This document shows positions 29,288 through 38,233 of a DNA stretch of 64,000 nucleotides, in pieces. The first letter of the stretch is position 1; each line of letters begins with the position of its first letter. A program made the translations under genes and the position numbers. Source of the stretch: Ferruginibacter sp. (GTDB lineage: Bacteria; Bacteroidota; Bacteroidia; Chitinophagales; Chitinophagaceae); NCBI GenBank assembly GCA_028288705.1, contig JAQBNH010000013.1:1-64000 (forward strand), read 5' to 3'. Below the pieces are notes generated by a model that saw only the letters and a program-made list of their open reading frames with translations, did no database searches and was not told the DNA's origin.

Positions 29288-29851
29288 TTATAAACTCAGG
29301 ATAAACGGAAGGATCAGATTAGCCATAATAAATCCGCCGACCATAAAACAGATTGTCGCAATAAGTGATGGCCATTGCAGGTTACTTAGTCCCATGATAG
29401 CATGGCCACTCGTGCAACCACCGGCATACCTTGTTCCAAAGCCAACTAAAAAACCACCGCCAACCAGCATGATCAATCCGCGCAGCGTGCCCAGTGCAGA
29501 CCAGCTGAACAATTCCGCAGGCAATAACCCCCCATGATCACGAATACCAAAGTGCTCAAGATCCGCCATCAGTGCAGGAGAAACCTGCAGGCTATTGGGA
29601 TCAGAGAGGTAATATGCCGCCAGGAATCCGCCCACCAAAATGCCGGCTACAAAAAATAAATTCCAGGATTCTTTCCTCCAGTCATATTTAAAGAAGGAAA
29701 TATTTCGCGGGAAACAGGCCGCACATATATGGCGCAGGTTGGCAGAAATTCCGAAATGTTTATTGCCTAAAAGGAGGAGCGCCGGAACGATCAGTCCGAT
29801 GACGGGACCGGCAATATACCATGGCCAGGGTTGTTTTAAATAGTCTATCAT
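29288..29851 (-). CDS. YeeE/YedE family membrane protein, half-transporter
   Basis: Membrane protein of 187 aa, first of the two-gene unit. Hydrophobic segments at about 11-27, 64-82, 118-140 and 160-185. The YeeE/YedE motif GTRYAGGCTSGHAIMGLSNLQWPS is intact with its conserved Cys. Bacteroidota often split the transporter into two proteins like this. No sulfur-transfer (rhodanese, TusA) gene is visible nearby that would confirm thiosulfate uptake. Confidence 0.85.
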   Translation of the reverse strand: MIDYLKQPWPWYIAGPVIGLIVPALLLLGNKHFGISANLRHICAACFPRNISFFKYDWRKESWNLFFVAGILVGGFLAAYYLSDPNSLQVSPALMADLEHFGIRDHGGLLPAELFSWSALGTLRGLIMLVGGGFLVGFGTRYAGGCTSGHAIMGLSNLQWPSLIATICFMVGGFIMANLILPFILSL

Positions 29852-29891
29852 ACCAATTAATTATCGAATGAAACAGGAACGGCAGCAGTTA

Positions 29892-30215
29892 TTATTGGCG
29901 TTTGCCATCGTCGTAAAAAGCGGTCAGTGCATCCATAGCATCTTTTAGCGCACCGGAACCTTCATCAAACAGATCATCTTTAGTTTTCTTCGAAGCCTTA
30001 TTATCATTCGATTTTTTTATCGTGTTGCGGATCGGTTCCAATGCATCAAAAAACTCTGCGATATGTTGTTCGTAGAAACTGTTCTCCGCTTCAATCGATT
30101 GCAACAGCTCCTCATATTCGTCGAGAATTGAATAGATTTCTTTTACGTTATCACTTGTATGCCGTCGGGGAATGCGGGCGTAAAGTGCATTTAGGGTTGT
30201 ACTTGTTTGATTCAT
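29892..30215 (-). CDS. Small hypothetical protein (107 aa)
   Basis: Not recognised. It is a highly charged, Asp/Glu/Lys-rich, mostly helical protein without signal peptide or membrane segment. The N-terminal part (KEIYSILDEYEELLQSIEAENSFYEQHIAEFFDAL) could form a coiled coil. The gene ends 40 bp before the YeeE/YedE pair on the same strand and is divergent from the PA14-containing GH3 gene. Codon use is consistent with neighbours and the frame is clean, so it is probably real. Confidence 0.6.
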   Translation of the reverse strand: MNQTSTTLNALYARIPRRHTSDNVKEIYSILDEYEELLQSIEAENSFYEQHIAEFFDALEPIRNTIKKSNDNKASKKTKDDLFDEGSGALKDAMDALTAFYDDGKRQ

Positions 30216-30362
30216 GCTAACAGTTATCCCGCAAAATTACTGCTTTCGAAATTGGTTTTGGTATCGTTTGGTTTATGTAAAAGCCAACGCACAAATCTGC
30301 TTTGTTTCTCCTGAAACTTCTGTCAAAATTGTACATTACAGGAGCCTTAAAAAAAATCAGCC

Positions 30363-32846
30363 ATGCGTTTCTATTTACTGTTGCTTTCTTTTTGCCTCAT
30401 CTCTGTGGCGAAAAGTCAAACCTATAAAGATAAAAAAATGAATACCGAAGCACGCGTGAGCAGTTTGTTGCAGGCAATGACCCTGGAAGAAAAAATCGAC
30501 TATATCGGTGGCGTTGATGGGTTTTATATCCGCGGCATCGAGAGACTGGGATTGCCAAAAATAAAAATGTCGGATGGACCTGTTGGTGTACGAACCTATG
30601 GTAAAGCAACGGCCTATCCTGCTTCTATCTTATCTGCCGCAACATGGGATACGGTGTTGCTTAAACGCCTCGGCGTTGCCTTAGCAGAAGATGCAAAAGC
30701 GCGCGGGGTACATATCCTCCTGGCTCCCGGCGTAAATATCTTTCGTGCCTCGCAGAACGGGCGCAACTTTGAATACCTTGGCGAAGATCCTTATCTCGCA
30801 TCCCGGCTGGCAGTGAATTATATCACAGGCGTACAATCAAAAGGCGTTGTAGCCACCGTAAAACATTTCGCGGCTAATAACCAGGAATGGGACCGGCATC
30901 ATGTGAGTTCAGATATGGACGAAAGAACGTTGCAGGAAATTTATCTTCCTGCTTTTAAAGCTGCGGTGCAGGAAGCAAATGTTGGTGCCGTGATGAACAG
31001 TTATAATTTGGTGAACGGCATTCACGCCACACAAAATCCGCATCTGAATATAGATATATTGCGGAACACCTGGAAATTCAAAGGCATCCTGATGTCTGAT
31101 TGGGAATCGGTTTACGATGGGATCGCCGCAGCTAAAAATGGCCTTGATCTGGAAATGCCTTCGGGCAAATTCATGAATAAAGCCACCCTGTTGCCGGCGT
31201 TGAACAATGGATCACTGAGCCAGGAAATCACCGACGAAAAGATCAGGCGGATCCTGCGCGTGATATTTGAATATGGTTTTTATGACAATATCCAGGAAGA
31301 CAAAACCATTCCGCTGGATAACGGGAAGCATGATAAAGTAGCACTTGACCTGGCGCGTGGCGGCATCGTATTATTAAAAAACACGAATAATTTATTGCCT
31401 TTAAACCGTGCAAAAATTAAAACGATCGCCGTTATCGGTCCCAATGCAGACAGCTATATCACCGGCGGTGGCAGTTCGCAAACATCGCCGTTTCATGCAG
31501 TGTCGTTGTTGGAAGGTTTAAAAGCCACGGCCGGAAAAAATGTGAAAATCACGTTTGTGCCTGCATTTCGGGACGTTAGCAACGTCGCGAAGCATACCGT
31601 TTTCTATGCTGATGAATCAGGAAATCACAAGGGCTTAACCGCAATGTACTTTAATAATATGGAGCTGAAAGGCCCGCCTGTTCACACAGACACCATATCA
31701 ACGATCGACAACGAATGGCAGGCAGCACCGGGTATCGCAGGTTTGGGTGCCGATCATTTTTCTATCCGGTATACAGGTTTTGTAAAAGCTGAAAAATCCG
31801 GGCGCTACCGCTTCTCCGTAAAAGGAGATGATGGCTACCGGCTATGGATAGGCGATAAATTGATGATCGATAGCTGGCACGACCAGGGCGCAACGATCAA
31901 TAGTGCAGATCTCAACTTAATCTCCGGCAAATCTTATCCTGTAAAACTGGAATATTATGAAAATGGCGGCAGCGCTGTTCTTTCATTCGCATGGTTTGCT
32001 GCAGATGAAGATTTTAAAGATGCCCTGGAAGCCGCGGCAAAGGCCGATGTCGCCATCATTTCTATCGGGTTCAATGAGAGCCTTGAACATGAAGGCGGGG
32101 ATCGCAGTTTCGAATTACCGTCTTTGCAGGATAGCCTGGTGAATGCGATCGCCGCTGTGAATCAAAACACGGTCGTAGTGCTCAACGCCGGCGGAAACGT
32201 TGACATGCAAAGCTGGTTACCTCATACTAAAAGCTTATTGCAAGCATGGTACCCCGGCCAGGAAGGCGGCACCGCGTTAGCGGAGATCATCTTCGGCATT
32301 ACAAATCCTTCGGGCAAATTACCGGCAAGTTTTGAGAAGCAGTGGGCAGACAATCCTGTCTTTAAAAATTATCATGATACAACCGGGAATAAAAAGGTTC
32401 TCTATAAAGAAGGTTTGTTTGTTGGTTATCGGTATTGGGATATGGCCAAAGTGAAACCGCAGTTTCCGTTTGGCTTCGGGTTATCATTTACAAGGTTTGC
32501 TTACAGCAACATCAGTGTTGTCAACAAAGGAAGCAAAGGCAGCCCAAAAGTTGAAGTGAGTTTCAGCATTAAAAACACAGGCGATGCTGACGGAGCAGAA
32601 ATTGCGCAGCTATACATTCATCAGCTCAAATGCCCCGTACCACGTCCTTTTAAAGAATTGAAAGGTTTTACAAAGGTCTTTCTAAAAAAAGGCGGGTCGA
32701 AAAAAGTTAGCCTGCTCCTCGATGCGGCAGCATTTAGTTATTATAAAAACGAAGCCGGATTTAGTTATGATCCCGGAAATTTTGAAATTATTGTTGGCGC
32801 CTCATCTGCAGACTTACGTTTAAGCCAAACAATTCTATTGCAATAA
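30363..32846 (+). CDS. Glycoside hydrolase family 3 beta-glucosidase with PA14 insert
   Basis: Exported 827-aa GH3 enzyme (signal peptide MRFYLLLLSFCLISVAKSQ). Barrel domain with VKHFAANNQEWDRHH and nucleophile Asp246 in LMSDWES; the second domain begins near AVIGPNADSYITGGGSSQ. A PA14 domain of about 130 residues (from about 420, including YRFSVKGDDGYRLWIGDKLMIDSW) is inserted in the second domain, as in several beta-glucosidases where it shapes or extends the active site. A C-terminal fibronectin III-like domain follows (IAQLYIHQLKCPVPRPFKELKGF). It lies outside the PUL operon on the opposite strand and lacks the operator motif. Confidence 0.92.
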   Translation: MRFYLLLLSFCLISVAKSQTYKDKKMNTEARVSSLLQAMTLEEKIDYIGGVDGFYIRGIERLGLPKIKMSDGPVGVRTYGKATAYPASILSAATWDTVLLKRLGVALAEDAKARGVHILLAPGVNIFRASQNGRNFEYLGEDPYLASRLAVNYITGVQSKGVVATVKHFAANNQEWDRHHVSSDMDERTLQEIYLPAFKAAVQEANVGAVMNSYNLVNGIHATQNPHLNIDILRNTWKFKGILMSDWESVYDGIAAAKNGLDLEMPSGKFMNKATLLPALNNGSLSQEITDEKIRRILRVIFEYGFYDNIQEDKTIPLDNGKHDKVALDLARGGIVLLKNTNNLLPLNRAKIKTIAVIGPNADSYITGGGSSQTSPFHAVSLLEGLKATAGKNVKITFVPAFRDVSNVAKHTVFYADESGNHKGLTAMYFNNMELKGPPVHTDTISTIDNEWQAAPGIAGLGADHFSIRYTGFVKAEKSGRYRFSVKGDDGYRLWIGDKLMIDSWHDQGATINSADLNLISGKSYPVKLEYYENGGSAVLSFAWFAADEDFKDALEAAAKADVAIISIGFNESLEHEGGDRSFELPSLQDSLVNAIAAVNQNTVVVLNAGGNVDMQSWLPHTKSLLQAWYPGQEGGTALAEIIFGITNPSGKLPASFEKQWADNPVFKNYHDTTGNKKVLYKEGLFVGYRYWDMAKVKPQFPFGFGLSFTRFAYSNISVVNKGSKGSPKVEVSFSIKNTGDADGAEIAQLYIHQLKCPVPRPFKELKGFTKVFLKKGGSKKVSLLLDAAAFSYYKNEAGFSYDPGNFEIIVGASSADLRLSQTILLQ

Positions 32847-32892
32847 TCTTTCCTGTTTGTTCAAATCGCGGGATCGTTTACACGCACTTCAT

Positions 32893-33795
32893 TTAACTGC
32901 GCTGCAAACTGTTTTGTGCTTTGTGGATGGCTGACACCGTGGCTGGTAGTTGCTTTCTCATACTTAATAACGGCAACTCCAGTTCGTATGACATCTCCTC
33001 CGTTTTCCCCCCGTACAACAGTTTCTCCCAAAAGCCTCGTTCTTTTGTAAACATAACCAGCAACTGGTACGGCCGTTTACTCAGGATTTTTTTTAACTGC
33101 CTGATCATCGTAAATTCTATCGTAGCTTTTTTACGGACCAGGCTGATCTTTTTATAAACAGAATCTCCAATCAGTTTTTTTGCTACATGTAAATGTGCTT
33201 CACCGGCATCTGTTCCGTAGTCGAGATACAATACATCCACGCTCGCGTGCAAATTCTCCGCAAAAGGCAAAACCATCTTCATTTCCTGCTGCAGATTTTC
33301 GAGGTCGGCAGACCAGGCGATCTTTTTGATCTTTTTAAATTTACATCCCGGCGGAATGGCGAGTACTGGTATGGACGATTTACCGATAAGGGCGGATGTA
33401 TTGGATCCAAAAAAGAAACGGCCCCATCCCGTTGCCCCACGCGTTCCCGTGATGATCAGATCTGCTTCGTGCCGTAACGCAACTTCCATGATCTTCTCAA
33501 CAAGCAAAGGATTATTTTCCACCAATAATTTTGTGCTGCCGGGCATCGTTTTTATCCCTGCTGCAGCGTAGGCTTTTACAACATGCTCCCTCAGCAATTT
33601 CATCTTGAACAGTTCATCGCTATTAATGAATTCCTCCAGTTTATCCGGCGGTGCACCTGCCAGTGCATAAGCTGACAACTGCGCGCAATGAAAGATCAGC
33701 AGCCGGGCACCTGTACTTTCTGCAAGCGGGATAGCATAACCTAATGCATCAAGGGCATTTTTGGAAAAGTCGGTTGGAACGAGAATCGTTTTCAT
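32893..33795 (-). CDS. Tandem-domain universal stress protein (second of pair)
   Basis: Protein of 300 aa made of two Usp-like halves. The first half begins TILVPTDFSKNALDALGYAI and contains the nucleotide-binding type motif GTRGATGWGRFFFGSNTSALIG, so ATP binding is likely. The second half (from about 155) is more divergent and lacks a clear G-2x-G-9x-G motif. Cytoplasmic. It follows a second usp gene by 4 bp and ends the leftward stress cluster. Such tandem Usp proteins often respond to oxygen or energy limitation. Confidence 0.88.
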   Translation of the reverse strand: MKTILVPTDFSKNALDALGYAIPLAESTGARLLIFHCAQLSAYALAGAPPDKLEEFINSDELFKMKLLREHVVKAYAAAGIKTMPGSTKLLVENNPLLVEKIMEVALRHEADLIITGTRGATGWGRFFFGSNTSALIGKSSIPVLAIPPGCKFKKIKKIAWSADLENLQQEMKMVLPFAENLHASVDVLYLDYGTDAGEAHLHVAKKLIGDSVYKKISLVRKKATIEFTMIRQLKKILSKRPYQLLVMFTKERGFWEKLLYGGKTEEMSYELELPLLSMRKQLPATVSAIHKAQNSLQRS

Positions 33796-33799
33796 GATA

Positions 33800-34648
33800 T
33801 TATTTTTTTTGAACAGGAATAGCGAGCAGCGGAATATTAGTATGATAGGAGATTTTTTTTGTCAGGCTCCGGTGAAAAATACTTTCCGGCAGATGTTTAT
33901 GATGGGTAAACATCACCAGCATATCAATGTCGTTTGTTTCGAGATAATCATTTAGTGTTTCTTCAAAATGATGCCCGTCCAACATCCCCGGCGCAATGTC
34001 TGCATGATGATAAATTGTTTTTAGTTTCTGCTCATACAATAATAAGCCGCGCGTATTTTCCAGGTAATCTACTGCGATGGCTTTATCAACACCGGTAAAC
34101 ACTGCCACCGTGACTTTTGCCTTAAACAGTTTTGCCAACTCGAAAGCAGGTGCGGCAAGTGAAGGTTCATCATCGAAATGATTGATCGCGAGCACCATTT
34201 TTTCGGGATGCACCCATGTTGCCAGCAACGGTATAACCAGTACGGGAACCAGCGACCTACCAATTACTGCGGCACTAACGCTTCCCAATAATTTTTCTTT
34301 GAACCCGGTATCTCCAAGCGACCCCATAATGATCAGGTCTGCCTCATACTCGTCCGCAACATCAATAACCGAGGGCACGACCTGTCCTCCATAAGCTTTT
34401 GCCTGGATAGAGACTCTCTCCTGGCTAATCTTTTGTTGGATCAGGGCTAGTTCAATCTCAATGGCTTCATCCAATGCAACGCCATGTTTTTCTTCCAGCG
34501 GGTGTTTCCTCCGGAACACAGCATCTACTTCATCGGATACATGCAGGAGCAGGATCTCTGCATCTGCGAGTTTAGCTATTTCCACCGCATATTCCAGAGC
34601 TTTGCTGGCATTAGGAGAAAAATCAGTAGGAACCAATATCTTGTTCAT
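33800..34648 (-). CDS. Tandem-domain universal stress protein (first of pair)
   Basis: Protein of 282 aa with two Usp-like halves. The first starts KILVPTDFSPNASKALEYAVEIA and has the phosphate-loop type motif MGSLGDTGFKEKLLGSVSAAVIG. The second half (from about 150) is degenerate, keeping the fold pattern up to the final FHRSLTKKISYHTNIPLLAIP. It is related to, but clearly diverged from, the next usp gene, with a 4-bp gap between the two. It starts 91 bp after the P-type ATPase. Confidence 0.88.
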   Translation of the reverse strand: MNKILVPTDFSPNASKALEYAVEIAKLADAEILLLHVSDEVDAVFRRKHPLEEKHGVALDEAIEIELALIQQKISQERVSIQAKAYGGQVVPSVIDVADEYEADLIIMGSLGDTGFKEKLLGSVSAAVIGRSLVPVLVIPLLATWVHPEKMVLAINHFDDEPSLAAPAFELAKLFKAKVTVAVFTGVDKAIAVDYLENTRGLLLYEQKLKTIYHHADIAPGMLDGHHFEETLNDYLETNDIDMLVMFTHHKHLPESIFHRSLTKKISYHTNIPLLAIPVQKK

Positions 34649-34739
34649 GTCGATTGTTTGAGATACAAATGAATTGAATTATTCATCGCCCTCATATGAC
34701 CGGCATCATGTAGCCGACTGACCATGAATAAATAATATA

Positions 34740-37223
34740 TCAACCAGGATTCTTGCGAACAGCTTTTAGCAGTTCCAGCCAGAACGTACAGCAGAAACCA
34801 GTTGCCGCACAGTAAAAAATGTCCAGCCCGTTGAGCGCATGAAGGCGAAACAAACCCTGCAGTAGCGGCAGATACAGGAATGCAGCAATACAAAGCAGGC
34901 TAACTAAAATAATGAACCAGACCATATTATTTTTATAGCGTATCGTGGTAAAAATGCCAAACTTAAAAGAACGGTTGACCAGCGTTAAGAAAATATTACT
35001 AAATAAAAGGCTGATGAAAATTACCGTACGAACGACTTCATCCGGTACTTGTTGTTGCAGATACGAATAACCGATGCCGAGGCAGCCCGCGGTGATCATC
35101 AATCCCTGGATGACACTGATCAGCAATTGGCGGCCAGATAAAAAAGTGCTGCCCATTTTTCTGGGCAGGCGTTGCATGGTTCCAGGTTCCACTGGTTCAT
35201 TTTCGTAAATGATCGAACAGGTTGGCCCCATAATCAACTCGAGGAAGATCACATGTACCGGTGAAAAAATATCTGTAAAGCGCCACCACAGCAACAGCGG
35301 CAATGTTACCAGCAGGATGATCGGAATATGAATAGAAACGATATACTGAACGGCTTTTTTCAGGTTGTCATAGATCTTCCTTCCCTGTGCCACCGCATCT
35401 GTCATATGCCCGAGATCGTCATCTGTCAATATGAGCGACGCGGCATCCTTTGCCACTTCACTTCCACGCAGCCCCATCGCGATGCCGATATGCGCAGCTT
35501 TTAAAGCGGGTCCGTCGTTTACCCCATCTCCCGTCATCGCTACAACTTCACCGTTCGCCTTAAGCGCATTGATCACTTTTAATTTTGCCGCCGGATACAT
35601 GCGCGCAAAAATATGTACAGTCTTTACTTTACTTCTAAGTTCGGCTTCTGAAAAGTTGGCGATATCTTCTCCCGTGACTACTTCATAATTACCAGCCAGG
35701 TTTACCTGCCGGGCGATTGCAACCGCCGTTTCTGCATAATCGCCTGTGATCATTTTCACTGTAATGCCCGCTTCGCGGAAAGTTTGGATCGTTGCCGCGA
35801 TGTTGTCTTTTGGCGGATCCTGGAATGCAAGGAGCCCGAGGAACTGCGCGGGAATTTCCTGTTGGGTATCCGGATAATCATTCCCTTTCCAATCTCCTTT
35901 ACCAACCGCTAATACCCGTAAACCTTCTGCCGCATAGGAACCCGCCTGCTTCTCTATTGTATTGCGCTCTTCCTGCGTAAGATTTGCCTGGCGGAGAACA
36001 GCTTCCACTGCACCTTTCACCGCGATGATCATATGACCTTCCTCATCCTGAAAAATATGGGTCATCATTGGCGGCTTTCCACCGATCGGGTATTCATGTA
36101 TCTGGTTGTAGGAACTGCGTTTATCCGTTGGCGTGGAAATGGCATACAACTGGTGAATGGCTTTTTCCATCGGATCGAAAGCTGCGGATTCGCTGGCCCA
36201 CATACCGAACTCAATTAGTTCTACAGGCAGGGGATCAGCAGCACCCACATCTATTGATTTACCGCTGTCATGATCATACAGCCTTGTTATATGCATCAGG
36301 TTTTGGGTGATCGTGCCAGTCTTGTCTGCGCAGATTACAGTTGCGGAGCCCAGGGTTTCCACATGGTAAGGCTGCTTTACAATGATGTTGTTCTTAAGCA
36401 AGCGAAATGCACCTAAGGCCATAAAGGTGCTGAACGCAACAGGTATTTCTTCCGGCAGCACGCTCATAGCAAGCGTAAGGCCTTGTAAAAACGAGGCCAG
36501 CAGATCATGTGAGTGGAAATAATTGTATCCAACCACGAGCAGGAAGGCAACAGCCCCGGCCCATACCATATATTTTACAAATAAGCGGATCTGCAATTGC
36601 AATGGCGTTTTAAAAACAGTGATCTCCTCCAGCGACTGGCCGATTTTACCAAGCATGGTTCTTCGTCCTACAGCAGTAACTTCCACCGTTGCGCTGCCAC
36701 TGGTGAGCGTGGTGCCTTTAAAGACCGAACTGTTGTTACCCGGAGTTTTTGAAACAGCAAATGATTCGCCTGTCAGCATCGATTCATTCAACGCCAGGTC
36801 ATTTGCTGAAATGATCAGCCCGTCTGCGGCTACCAGTTCTCCTTCAGCCAGCAACATTAAATCTCCAACAACTACTTCTCCTGAAGGCACCTGTACATGG
36901 ATACCGTTTCGGATAAGCGTCGCGCGGGGGGCGGATAATTTTTTCAACGCACCAACCGCATTCCGGCTGCGATATTCCTGGTAGACTGAAATGCCCGAAA
37001 CGATCAGGATAGCAACGACCATGATCAGGGCTTCCAGGTGCTGCCCTGCAATAAGATACACGCCGCACGCGAGCAGGAGGAGCATAAACATCGGCTCCGT
37101 CACGATACTTTTTACTACCTGCCAAAATACGCGACCTTCCCGGCTTTGCATTTCATTATGTCCATGTAACAAACGCGATTGCATAACGGCTGCGTCAGAC
37201 AAACCAGTGGTTGATGTTGGCAT
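34740..37223 (-). CDS. Cation-translocating P-type ATPase of uncertain specificity
   Basis: P2-like ATPase of 827 aa in the inner membrane. Phosphorylation motif DKTGTIT near residue 300, actuator motif LTGES near 150, hinge TGDGVNDGPALK near 560, and roughly eight to ten membrane segments. Membrane segment 4 reads LPEEIP where calcium pumps have PEGLP or PEALP. The segment 6 region reads LELIMGPTCSI, without the Asn/Asp pattern of calcium or Na/K pumps. These two differences place it in a poorly characterised subgroup, so the ion cannot be named. It lies between pfkB and two usp genes on the same strand, suggesting a stress role. Confidence 0.85.
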   Translation of the reverse strand: MPTSTTGLSDAAVMQSRLLHGHNEMQSREGRVFWQVVKSIVTEPMFMLLLLACGVYLIAGQHLEALIMVVAILIVSGISVYQEYRSRNAVGALKKLSAPRATLIRNGIHVQVPSGEVVVGDLMLLAEGELVAADGLIISANDLALNESMLTGESFAVSKTPGNNSSVFKGTTLTSGSATVEVTAVGRRTMLGKIGQSLEEITVFKTPLQLQIRLFVKYMVWAGAVAFLLVVGYNYFHSHDLLASFLQGLTLAMSVLPEEIPVAFSTFMALGAFRLLKNNIIVKQPYHVETLGSATVICADKTGTITQNLMHITRLYDHDSGKSIDVGAADPLPVELIEFGMWASESAAFDPMEKAIHQLYAISTPTDKRSSYNQIHEYPIGGKPPMMTHIFQDEEGHMIIAVKGAVEAVLRQANLTQEERNTIEKQAGSYAAEGLRVLAVGKGDWKGNDYPDTQQEIPAQFLGLLAFQDPPKDNIAATIQTFREAGITVKMITGDYAETAVAIARQVNLAGNYEVVTGEDIANFSEAELRSKVKTVHIFARMYPAAKLKVINALKANGEVVAMTGDGVNDGPALKAAHIGIAMGLRGSEVAKDAASLILTDDDLGHMTDAVAQGRKIYDNLKKAVQYIVSIHIPIILLVTLPLLLWWRFTDIFSPVHVIFLELIMGPTCSIIYENEPVEPGTMQRLPRKMGSTFLSGRQLLISVIQGLMITAGCLGIGYSYLQQQVPDEVVRTVIFISLLFSNIFLTLVNRSFKFGIFTTIRYKNNMVWFIILVSLLCIAAFLYLPLLQGLFRLHALNGLDIFYCAATGFCCTFWLELLKAVRKNPG

Positions 37224-37253
37224 AGAATGGTTTTATTTAAAGTATCTACCTGT

Positions 37254-38201
37254 TTAGCAGGAATGACTGCTGCGCAGAACTTGCTGGTACAATGTATTGA
37301 CCATATCCTGTTGACAAAGCGCTGTTCCTTCGTTGAGCGTGGTAGCTGTACCGCAGGAAACACCAAAGGCAAGAGCTTCGCGAAATGTTTTCTTCTGCGC
37401 CAGCATATGCACGATCCCCGCCAGCATACTATCTCCCGCACCCACTGTACTTTTAGTTTTGACAGGCGGAGCTACTGCGCGCTCTACTGTTTCGCTACTG
37501 ATCAAAAAAGCACCTGCGTCTGCCATGGAAATGACCACCATTTCCGCCTGCTTTTTTTCTACCATGGCCTTCGCAATTTCAACCGCAGCGCCTGCTGTTA
37601 ATTCCTGCTTGCCTGAAATAAAACCAAGTTCACGCATATTTGGTTTGATGAGATATAATCCCTCGTCAAGTGCTTCGAGCAGCGCTTCACCCGAACTATC
37701 CAGAATGAATTTAGTATGATTACGCTTCGCGATCGCCGCCAGCTGTGCAAAGAATTTGACGGGTAATCCTGCCGACAAACTACCACTGGCAACAAGATAA
37801 TCTGCCGGCCTTTCAGATGCAACAACCTTCAGCATTTCATTGTATTCCGCTTCCTGAATGTGAGGCCCGGGCATACCAAAACGATATTGTGCACCGCTGC
37901 TTTCTTCTGCGATCACCACATTCTCGCGCGTATCATGAGCGATCTTTACCGTAACTGAAGTAACGCCCTCAGCAGTCAGCATTGAATTAAAATAGTCGCC
38001 CGTATATCCGCCAGAGAAGTAAATTGCTTTCGTTGCTGAGCCCAGCCTTTGCAACACCCGACTTACATTAATACCTCCGCCGCCCGGCTCTTTCACGAGC
38101 CGGGTGCATTGCAACTTCCTGTCCCTGATTAGTTCCGGAACGCTCGCACTGATATCGATACAAGGATTGGGGGTAATCGTAATGATGGCTGATGTATTCA
38201 T
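37254..38201 (-). CDS. pfkB: PfkB-family 1-/6-phosphofructokinase (hexose phosphate kinase)
   Basis: Ribokinase-family sugar kinase of 315 aa. N-terminal TPNPCIDISASV and EPGGGGINVSRVLQRLG bind sugar phosphate; the anion-hole and catalytic base motif is STVGAGDSMLAGI near residue 250. The pattern is that of the 1-phosphofructokinase/tagatose-6-phosphate kinase branch, to which E. coli PfkB also belongs. No fructose phosphotransferase genes are nearby, so a PfkB-like role in glycolysis under stress is likelier than fructose use. It ends 30 bp before the P-type ATPase. Confidence 0.88.
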   Translation of the reverse strand: MNTSAIITITPNPCIDISASVPELIRDRKLQCTRLVKEPGGGGINVSRVLQRLGSATKAIYFSGGYTGDYFNSMLTAEGVTSVTVKIAHDTRENVVIAEESSGAQYRFGMPGPHIQEAEYNEMLKVVASERPADYLVASGSLSAGLPVKFFAQLAAIAKRNHTKFILDSSGEALLEALDEGLYLIKPNMRELGFISGKQELTAGAAVEIAKAMVEKKQAEMVVISMADAGAFLISSETVERAVAPPVKTKSTVGAGDSMLAGIVHMLAQKKTFREALAFGVSCGTATTLNEGTALCQQDMVNTLYQQVLRSSHSC

Positions 38202-38233
38202 AAACTGTTTTCTTTTTCCGAAAGTTCTCCCGT

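Noticed and set aside
30216..30362. IclR operator copy before the PA14-containing GH3
   Set aside because: No TTTTAYAAWGTAAAA-like palindrome is present; only a loose AT-rich run, so co-regulation with the PUL is not supported.
34740..37223. Assigning the ATPase as a calcium pump
   Set aside because: Segment 4 (PEEIP) and segment 6 residues differ from calcium pumps, so naming the ion would be a guess.
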